The notes under the pieces: model-generated
Told to the model about the DNA's origin: nothing
The model's database searches: none
Seen by the model: only the letters and a program-made list of their open reading frames with translations
Made by a program: the position numbers and the translations under genes
Shown here: positions 58,088-64,000 of the stretch, one piece after another
Layout: each line of letters begins with the position of its first letter
How positions within the stretch are numbered: the first letter of the stretch is position 1
NCBI GenBank assembly: GCA_016200005.1
Contig: JACQFP010000022.1
Location: 186,001 to 250,000 of the forward strand
Direction: 5' to 3'
Length of the DNA: 64,000 nucleotides
Source: Verrucomicrobiota bacterium
GTDB lineage: Bacteria; Verrucomicrobiota; Verrucomicrobiia; Limisphaerales; PALSA-1396

Positions 58088-58840
58088 TCAGAGGTATTTC
58101 CGGATAAAATCCTCATCACCGAATCCGCCCAGAACATAAACCTTGTCACCCGAGCTCCAACTGGCGGTCATGAGTCGGTTGACCTTGGCGATGCGCGGTT
58201 GGTTTTCGGGCGGCGCGTCCGGCAGGGAGGAACGGTCCACAACAAAAAGGAACAGGTCGCTCTTCTGGCCGGGGGCAAGCGATTTGCCGGACAGAAAACA
58301 GATCATGGCGACACGTTTATCCTGCCATCGAAGAACCCCGCAGCCTGCCACAGGTGTGGCTTGTAACGCCCTGGGCAGTACATAATTGGTGGGCGCCAGA
58401 TTTTCCGCCAGATGCAACCGGACTTGATTCAGGTCGTTCGTTTCCAAAGTCATCGCGTAAGGCCGCAACACCGTGCGCACCATCCGGCTGCTAAATACGG
58501 AAAGACCGTCGCGTCCGCGAGGTTGAGACCAAAACAGGGAAAGGCCGATCAACAGGACGATGGCAGCGGCAGCCGCGAGCACAGCCGGCTGTTGCCACCA
58601 AATGATTTTGCGCGTCGGCGGACATTCGGCCAGGATTTGCTCCTTCAAAGCTTCGGGAACGGAAATCTGTTTGAGCTTTTCGCGAATGACCGCCTGGAGA
58701 GCGCAATGGGTCGCAAACCAGCTTTTCAATTCCGGGTCGCGTTGCGCCAGCCCCAACGCCTCGGTCAGGTCGGGATCGCCCCCATCGTCAATGCCGGGGC
58801 GATAAATCATCAGGATTTCTCTGGCTTGCTGATTATTCAC
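58088..58840 (-). CDS. anti-sigma factor-like membrane protein
   Basis: 250 residues. The N-terminal cytoplasmic part (about 1-80: TEALGLAQRDPELKSWFATH) is followed by one transmembrane helix (PAVLAAAAAIVLLIGLSLFW) and a periplasmic domain ending FGDEDFIRKYL. The start overlaps the end of the ECF sigma gene by eight bases, the usual layout of a sigma factor and its membrane-bound inhibitor. The zinc motif HxxxCxxC of ZAS anti-sigma factors is not evident, so inhibition would use a different N-terminal domain. The periplasmic part would sense the signal; nothing in the sequence names it. Confidence 0.8.
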   Translation of the reverse strand: MNNQQAREILMIYRPGIDDGGDPDLTEALGLAQRDPELKSWFATHCALQAVIREKLKQISVPEALKEQILAECPPTRKIIWWQQPAVLAAAAAIVLLIGLSLFWSQPRGRDGLSVFSSRMVRTVLRPYAMTLETNDLNQVRLHLAENLAPTNYVLPRALQATPVAGCGVLRWQDKRVAMICFLSGKSLAPGQKSDLFLFVVDRSSLPDAPPENQPRIAKVNRLMTASWSSGDKVYVLGGFGDEDFIRKYL

Positions 58841-59363
58841 GGGGTTCGTTTCTCGATCGCCGGGTCAGGGCAACTTCGTTGGTTAAGAGTTGTTGCAGTT
58901 GAGCCATGCCACGGGCCATCCTTGATTTGACGGTACCCAGCGGCACTTCCAGAATCGCGGCAATTTCCTTGTACGAGTAATCCTCCAGATAAAACAACGC
59001 GAGCGGGGCCTGGAAGATTTCGTCGGTCTGGGCCAGTGAGCGGAGCACTTGTGTCGAGTCCATTTGATTCACGGTCGCCGGCGAGATGGTGGGCAACTCG
59101 GCGTTCACCTGACTGAGCTCGTAATGCGGAAAACGCGTCTGTTTGCGACGCGTTTCCAGGAACTCGCGATACAAGGTGGTAAACAACCAGGTCTTCACTT
59201 TTGATTCATCGCGCAGTTGATGGCCCTTTGTGGCCCAGACATAAAATGTTTGTTGAACCAGATCACAAGCGTCGGCTTCCGTCCGCGTGAGACTGAAAGC
59301 GAACTGGTAGAGCGACTCATAAAAGCGCGCCACGAGAGTTTCAAAGTTTAAGCCAGCAGCCAT
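58833..59363 (-). CDS. ECF-type RNA polymerase sigma factor
   Basis: 176 residues. Region 2: LVARFYESLYQFAFSLTRTE, DLVQQTFYVWATKG, VKTWLFTTLYREFLETRRKQ. Region 4: APLALFYLEDYSYKEIAAIL, EVPLGTVKSRMARGMAQL. It directs RNA polymerase to a stress or envelope regulon and is cotranscribed with the anti-sigma-like gene, eight bases overlapping. It is divergent from the cytochrome-barrel locus at 60091, separated by 727 bases. Confidence 0.93.
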   Translation of the reverse strand: MAAGLNFETLVARFYESLYQFAFSLTRTEADACDLVQQTFYVWATKGHQLRDESKVKTWLFTTLYREFLETRRKQTRFPHYELSQVNAELPTISPATVNQMDSTQVLRSLAQTDEIFQAPLALFYLEDYSYKEIAAILEVPLGTVKSRMARGMAQLQQLLTNEVALTRRSRNEPRE

Positions 59364-60090
59364 ACATGGCCGTCAACGATAAGAGCCATCAACGTCGGAA
59401 TTGTTCCCACGCCTCTGCCCCAATCGGACAACCCAACCAGTCTGCCATCAACTCGACGCCCAAACGAGATCAAAAATTTCGACCTGCCCGGGAACTAAAG
59501 CTTCTTCGCGACCATCTCAAAGCAGGATGGACTGGCGGCTAGGGGGGAGTGCTCCCGTCCGAGCCGTAGTTCTTGTTTCGGTTATGAAATTGAGAAGGCG
59601 TTCAATGTGGGTGAGATCGTGTTCGAACAGAAGCGGAGTCGGCGTGCGGTCGTTTCATTCCACGCACGCCCGACGAGCCGCGAGGGGGAACGGCTTGCGG
59701 GCGCGGAGTCGCTCTGTACATGGTTCCGTGATCCGGCAGCTACGCGCAGAGGGAACGGGCGCACTCAAACAAATTGGGATCACCGGATGGCAGGCGCACT
59801 CGTGGATCAAGCCGTTGCGGAACCTTTGAGCCACTTCAGGTGCATCCCACGGAGCGCAGAGAGGTCGCCGTCCGGCGGGAGTCCCAATTCAGTTCCCGAA
59901 AAGCAGCAGGCTTGAAATTCCATTGCCGACATCTAAACTCACCGGGTATTATCAGAGCACGGATCCAAATGACTACGGGTTGCAAATCGTCTGCTCATGG
60001 GACGCTTCGCCCTCCAGAGCCGAGTTGGCTCTTGCCTTCCACTGGAGCAAGAACTACAGCGTCGCACCCACTTAAACCGGGAGACGCCGC
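59364..60090. other. 727-bp gap without a supported gene
   Basis: Open frames on both strands (for example 59607-59915) do not look like protein. It must hold the divergent promoters of the sigma factor and the cytochrome locus. No repeat of the named families was seen. Confidence 0.5.
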
Positions 60091-60879
60091 ATGAATCTCA
60101 AGGATCGCTGTGTGCCCTGGCTCGTGTTGCTTGTGACCACCGCGAGCGCTGGTTTCATGCTGATGTCCTGTTCGACGGTCGAGCGCACGGTGATGGCGCC
60201 GCCGGAAATTCCCGGGGCGACTTATGTGGGCAACCAAACCTGCGCGGACTGCCACACGAACATTTCCCGGCGATTTCCCGGCAGCGCTCATGCGCGTGTG
60301 CATCTGGAGACGGCGCAACTGGCTGGCGGCACGGGTTGTGAATCCTGCCACGGGCCGGGCAGCAAGCACGTGGCGGCGGGAGGCGGGCGCGGCGTGTTCG
60401 TCGTCAATCCGCGCCAGGACGCGGCGGCGTGTTTCCAATGTCACCTGGAGACGCACGCCGAGTTCAATCTCCCGCAGCACCATCCCGTGATTGAGAACCG
60501 GATGAATTGTGTGCAATGCCACGATCCGCACGGCAGCGACATTTTCAAACCGGCCGGCGGTCTGGCGATGGCCCGCTTGAACGAGAGTTGCGCGCCCTGT
60601 CACCGCGAACAAACGCGTCCGTTTGTTTTTGAACACGAGGCACTGCGGGAAGGTTGCACCGTCTGCCACAGCCCGCACGGTTCGATCAACCGCAAGCTGC
60701 TGGTTGCGCCCGACTCGAATTTGTGCCTGCGCTGCCATGCGCAGGTACAAGGGAGTCAAAGCGAAATCTACATCGGAAAAGTCAAACACACGCTGCTGTT
60801 GCGACAGGGAACCTGCTGGACTTCGGGTTGCCACACGGCGGTGCACGGGTCGAACGTTCACCCAAAAATGTTTTATTGA
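60091..60879 (+). CDS. eight-haem c-type cytochrome lipoprotein (DmsE/MtrA-like)
   Basis: 262 residues. The signal ends in a lipobox (GFMLMSC), so it is probably anchored by lipid. Seven CXXCH haem sites (CADCH, CESCH, CFQCH, CVQCH, CAPCH, CTVCH, CLRCH) and one CX4CH site (CWTSGCH) give up to eight haems. The ending GTCWTSGCHTAVHGSN is typical of DmsE/MtrA-type cytochromes, which carry electrons through an outer-membrane porin. GGGAG-like ribosome site GGGAGA about 10 bases before the ATG. The barrel gene follows 12 bases downstream, so the two form an operon. DmsE/MtrA members usually have ten haems; this one is shorter. Confidence 0.9.
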   Translation: MNLKDRCVPWLVLLVTTASAGFMLMSCSTVERTVMAPPEIPGATYVGNQTCADCHTNISRRFPGSAHARVHLETAQLAGGTGCESCHGPGSKHVAAGGGRGVFVVNPRQDAAACFQCHLETHAEFNLPQHHPVIENRMNCVQCHDPHGSDIFKPAGGLAMARLNESCAPCHREQTRPFVFEHEALREGCTVCHSPHGSINRKLLVAPDSNLCLRCHAQVQGSQSEIYIGKVKHTLLLRQGTCWTSGCHTAVHGSNVHPKMFY

Positions 60880-60891
60880 AGGGGATGCGAA

Positions 60892-63402
60892 ATGCGTCGC
60901 GATAACCAACAGACCCAGCATTGGAGTTCAGCCTTCCGGCTGCTTTGGGCGCGGAGCACGCTGAAGCGTGAACTCCAACATCACCTCACGCATCACGCAT
61001 CACGCATCACGTTCTCCATTTGTGCGGGATGCCTGTCCCTGACAGCGGCGGAGATCGACCCAACCAAACTGCCGCCATCAGCGAAGCTGCAAGTCGAGTT
61101 CGACCGCGACATCAAGCCCATCTTTGAAAAATCCTGCCTGCGTTGTCACGGTCCGGAAAAGCCCAAGAGCCATTTCCGTCTGGACAACCGCGAAGCCGCG
61201 CTCCAAGGCGGCGACAACAACAAGGACGACATTATTCCAGGCGACAGCGTGAAGAGCCGGCTCATCCAAAATGTAGCGCGGCTGGTGGAGGACATGGAAA
61301 TGCCGCCGCCGGGCAAAGGCGAGCCGCTCAACCCCGCGCAAATCGGACTGTTGCGCGCATGGATTGATCAAGGTGCCAGTTGGCCGGAGCCGTTCCCGGT
61401 GGAGGAACGCAGCTTTGTTTTCGCGCCGACGTTGCGGTGGATTCACGTCGAAGGCAACGAGAAGAAGTTCCGCGAAAACGAGGGGATGAAAGAAGGCTGG
61501 GCGACCGGCATCGAAGAGTTTCAGTTGAAAGAGCAACTCGACAACGGCAGGACATTCACGGCGAGGGGCCGCGCGCTCTTTCAGGATCAGGATTATCAGT
61601 TGAACCTGAAATTGGAGAAACGGGAGGTCGGATTCATCAGCGGCGGATTCGAGCAATGGCGGAAATACTACGACGACACGGGTGCTTATTATCGCCCGTT
61701 TCAAGCGAAGCCTTCCTACGACCTGGATCGCAACTTGTTTTTGGACACCGGCCGCGCGTGGATTGATTTCGGGCTGACGTTGCCAGACTGGCCGCAAATG
61801 GTCTTGGGCTATGAGTATCAGTTCAAGGAGGGAACCAAATCGACGTTGCAGTGGGGGGATGTGAACGGGAAAAATATTTATCCAGCGGCCAAGGACATCG
61901 ACGAGCACACGCATATTCTGAAATTCGATCTGACACAGGAATACCGGGACTGGCGGATCGAGGACAATGCGCGCGTCGAGATTTACGATTCCCGAACCCG
62001 CCGTGACAACGTGAATTCCTTCTCTTCGGGTCCTGGCCCGGACAGCGTGGTCAGTACGCGGGAAGGTTTCGAACACACCCAAGGCATGAACGCGCTGCGC
62101 CTGGAGCGACAGGTCAATGACTGGCTGTTTCTCTCCGGCGGTTACCTCTACTCGCGTCTGGATGGCAGTGCGTCGCTCAATCAGATGACGGTGGATGCCG
62201 CGGGAACACCGGTCATGGGCAATCTGACCCATGGTGGTTTTTGGTCGAGTGAGGAAATTCTGCTTCAGCGCGAAACCCACATCGTGAGCCTGGGCGGTTC
62301 ATTGTTGCCCCTGGAAGGTTTCACGACGTCGCTCGGCCTGCAAACCGAATGGACGCAGCAGGAGGGCTTCGGCAATGTCAACCTGGATGAAGGCGACCCG
62401 TATCAACCGGACAACTTTGTGCATCCCGCGACGCTTCGATCGGACTTGGACAAACAGAAACTTTCGGGCGAGCTTTCGTTGCGCTTCTCCAAGATTCCGT
62501 GGACCGTGTTGTTCGCCGAGGCCCGCATCGACCACGAGAGCATCGGCCAGTTTGAGCGGGAACTCGGACAGCAGGAGGATCAGTTTGGGCCGCTGGACAG
62601 CGCCTTTTTGCGCGACACGGATTTCACCAACCTCAGCGGGGATTATCGCTTTGGTTTTAACACTTCGCCGTGGCGCTGGCTCAGTTTGAGCGCGCATTAC
62701 CGGATTCAGGCCAGCGACAGTGACTACGATCATCGGCTGGATTTCAGCGACCCGCCAACGAACAGCATTCCGAACGAAGGTTATTCAGCTTTTATTCGTA
62801 ATCGGAAAATCGACGGCGATGAGGTTCAAACCAAACTCGCGCTCAAGCCCGCCAAGTGGTTGAAGACGACCTTCACCTATAAATTGTTATCCACCGACTA
62901 CCACACCACGACCGATCCCGTTTCCACCACGACCGCTGTGCCGGGCGGCGGAATCCAAGCGGGCAATTACGACGCCCATGTGTACAGTGTCAACGCCGCG
63001 CTCACGCCGTTTCAGCGACTTTACCTAGCCACGACCTTTTCCTACAGCGATACCCGGACATTGACCGCCCAACTCAGCGAGCCGTCGGTCGTTCCGTATC
63101 GCGGAGACGTGTACACAATCATTTCGTCAGCAACCTTCGCGCTGGACAAATCCACCGACCTGAATGCTGCGTATTCCTTTTCGCAGGCGAATTACGATCA
63201 GAACAATTATGCGTACGGACTTCCGTTGGGACTGAATTACGCCCGCCACGGAGTGATCGCCGGAGTGACCCGACGTTTGACGAGCAACCTCACGACCAAT
63301 GTGCGTTACGCCTACTATCGGTACGACGAACCCAGTTCCGGTGGCGTGAATAATTACGCGGCGCATGGAGTGTTTGCGACGCTGACAATGAGGTGGCCGT
63401 GA
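60892..63402 (+). CDS. outer-membrane barrel with fused N-terminal cytochrome c domain
   Basis: 836 residues. After a family D repeat read in frame (about 11-30) and an export-like segment (ITFSICAGCLSLTAAE), residues about 55-165 are a Planctomycete-type cytochrome c domain: FDRDIKPIFEKSCLRCHGPE (haem site CLRCH near residue 82), SHFRLDNREAALQGG, PGDSVKSRLI and DMEMPPPGKGEPL with the likely Met ligand. From about 200 to the end is a beta-barrel like MtrB/PioB (GFEHTQGMNALRLERQVNDW, then SGGYLYSRLDG), with alternating strands and the last strand GVFATLTMRWP ending in aromatic residues, as BAM substrates do. With the preceding eight-haem lipoprotein it would form a porin-cytochrome conduit moving electrons across the outer membrane. 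Direction and donor are unknown. Confidence 0.85.
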   Translation: MRRDNQQTQHWSSAFRLLWARSTLKRELQHHLTHHASRITFSICAGCLSLTAAEIDPTKLPPSAKLQVEFDRDIKPIFEKSCLRCHGPEKPKSHFRLDNREAALQGGDNNKDDIIPGDSVKSRLIQNVARLVEDMEMPPPGKGEPLNPAQIGLLRAWIDQGASWPEPFPVEERSFVFAPTLRWIHVEGNEKKFRENEGMKEGWATGIEEFQLKEQLDNGRTFTARGRALFQDQDYQLNLKLEKREVGFISGGFEQWRKYYDDTGAYYRPFQAKPSYDLDRNLFLDTGRAWIDFGLTLPDWPQMVLGYEYQFKEGTKSTLQWGDVNGKNIYPAAKDIDEHTHILKFDLTQEYRDWRIEDNARVEIYDSRTRRDNVNSFSSGPGPDSVVSTREGFEHTQGMNALRLERQVNDWLFLSGGYLYSRLDGSASLNQMTVDAAGTPVMGNLTHGGFWSSEEILLQRETHIVSLGGSLLPLEGFTTSLGLQTEWTQQEGFGNVNLDEGDPYQPDNFVHPATLRSDLDKQKLSGELSLRFSKIPWTVLFAEARIDHESIGQFERELGQQEDQFGPLDSAFLRDTDFTNLSGDYRFGFNTSPWRWLSLSAHYRIQASDSDYDHRLDFSDPPTNSIPNEGYSAFIRNRKIDGDEVQTKLALKPAKWLKTTFTYKLLSTDYHTTTDPVSTTTAVPGGGIQAGNYDAHVYSVNAALTPFQRLYLATTFSYSDTRTLTAQLSEPSVVPYRGDVYTIISSATFALDKSTDLNAAYSFSQANYDQNNYAYGLPLGLNYARHGVIAGVTRRLTSNLTTNVRYAYYRYDEPSSGGVNNYAAHGVFATLTMRWP
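60921..61013. repeat. palindromic element family D, copy D3, plus CATCACG heptamers
   Basis: TTGGAGTTCAGCCTTCCGGC and GCTGAAGCGTGAACTCCAAC (60921-60979), followed by four CATCACG/CTCACG copies (to about 61013). It lies between the start codon and the export signal of the barrel gene and is read in frame. Confidence 0.85.
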
Positions 63403-63483
63403 ATTTTTGCAACCGCGGTCCGATTAATGCCGCTCGGTAAATCCCCGTTGCAGTTAGAGTGTGGAAACTGTGGAAATAAAAAT

Positions 63484-64000
63484 GTGAATTGGCTGAAGTT
63501 CATTTTCAGACTGTGTCTCCTCCTGGGCGGCGCGGCGGTCGCGTTGAGCCATGCGTCCGCGGACACGGTCACCTTGAGCCCGGTGGCGGACGCCGAAATC
63601 CGTCAGTTTTCTCCCACCAGCAATTTTGGCAGTGATGTGACAATGGTTCCGGGTGTCCTGGGCTTTACCGCCGGTCAGGAAATCAGGCGTGCCTTGCTTC
63701 GGTTTGATTTTGGCGGGCCAACAATCCCAGCCGGCGCCATCATCAATTCGGTCACGGTGAAGGTCAAAGTGGTCAAAGTGCCGTCCGGAGCGGCCAACTC
63801 CACGTTTGATCTGCGTCGGCTCCTGCAGTCGTGGAGCGAAGCTGGCGTCACGTGGAACTCTCGTTCCTCTCCCAACACACCCTGGCAGTTGCCCGGCGCC
63901 ACGGGTGCGGCTGATTCAATTCCCTCGGCCAGTTCAACCGTATTCGTCACCGGGCGGGGCACGTACACATTCCCTTCCACGACGAGTTTGGTGAACGACA
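63484..64000 (+). CDS. secreted DNRLRE-domain protein (3' partial)
   Basis: The frame runs off the right edge. I start it at GTG 63484 (NWLKFIFRLCLLLGGAAVAL signal peptide); an in-frame ATG at 63427 would add 19 residues. After SHASA the mature part (VTLSPVADAEIRQFSPTSNF, GQEIRRALLRFDF, AIINSVTVKVKVVK, WSEAGVTWNSRS) is a DNRLRE domain, an extracellular beta-sandwich often attached to polysaccharide-degrading or surface proteins. Lies 81 bases after the barrel gene; relation to it unknown. Confidence 0.85.
   Translation, partial: MNWLKFIFRLCLLLGGAAVALSHASADTVTLSPVADAEIRQFSPTSNFGSDVTMVPGVLGFTAGQEIRRALLRFDFGGPTIPAGAIINSVTVKVKVVKVPSGAANSTFDLRRLLQSWSEAGVTWNSRSSPNTPWQLPGATGAADSIPSASSTVFVTGRGTYTFPSTTSLVND

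Noticed and set aside
59607-59915. Plus-strand open frame in the gap before the cytochrome locus
   Set aside because: No ribosome binding site, no motif, Arg/Ser-rich composition typical of random GC-rich frames.

Overview
The window looks like a chromosome segment of a Verrucomicrobiota bacterium (moderately high GC). The signs are two prepilin-type proteins with the phylum's H-X9-DG C-terminal motif, a Minf_1886-like gene, large Ser/Thr kinases with WD40 or TPR tails, ECF sigma factors, many secreted repeat proteins, and several families of palindromic elements that are read in frame inside genes. No rRNA, tRNA, CRISPR array, transposase or integrase was recognised.

Layout. 1-9.5 kb: a kinase with 14 WD40 repeats (cut by the window edge), a prepilin-like protein and secreted proteins, one split by a frameshift. 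9.8-12.6 kb: a PQQ-type propeller and a Tat-exported sulfite-oxidase-like enzyme. 12.7-17.2 kb: a methyl-cycle locus with an ArsR-methyltransferase fusion regulator (SahR-like), a toxin-antitoxin-like pair, metK with a strong promoter and a palindromic operator candidate, and ahcY. 17.3-24.5 kb: a mosaic island holding an orphan 546-residue protein, one DNA methyltransferase with a possible endonuclease, and a PvuII-like restriction-modification set (methylase, controller, frameshifted nuclease). It is bounded and subdivided by three copies of the ahcY 3' end, each followed by the same type of terminator hairpin. The main ahcY copy lacks about 60 conserved residues near its C-terminus.

24.5-42 kb: housekeeping and accessory genes (SRPBCC protein, VapBC remnant, ThuA-like protein, CPXCG protein, TMEM14 protein, HrpB helicase, sialidase-like protein, LysR regulator, FHA membrane protein, M16 peptidase, a glycosidase-like secreted protein). 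42-55 kb, all on the minus strand: ECF sigma factor, FG-GAP protein, BspA-type LRR protein, Asp-box protein, a TPR kinase and leuS. 55-64 kb: CHRD protein, second prepilin-like protein, ECF sigma/anti-sigma pair, then an eight-haem lipoprotein followed by an outer-membrane barrel that carries its own N-terminal cytochrome c domain (a candidate electron conduit across the outer membrane), and the start of a DNRLRE protein.

The most interesting points are the ahcY 3'-end copies flanking restriction-modification genes, the cytochrome-barrel fusion, and the dense palindromic and heptanucleotide repeats carried in frame inside conserved genes such as leuS, hrpB and the kinases. Names rest on reading the sequence and on memory of protein families; no database search was possible.
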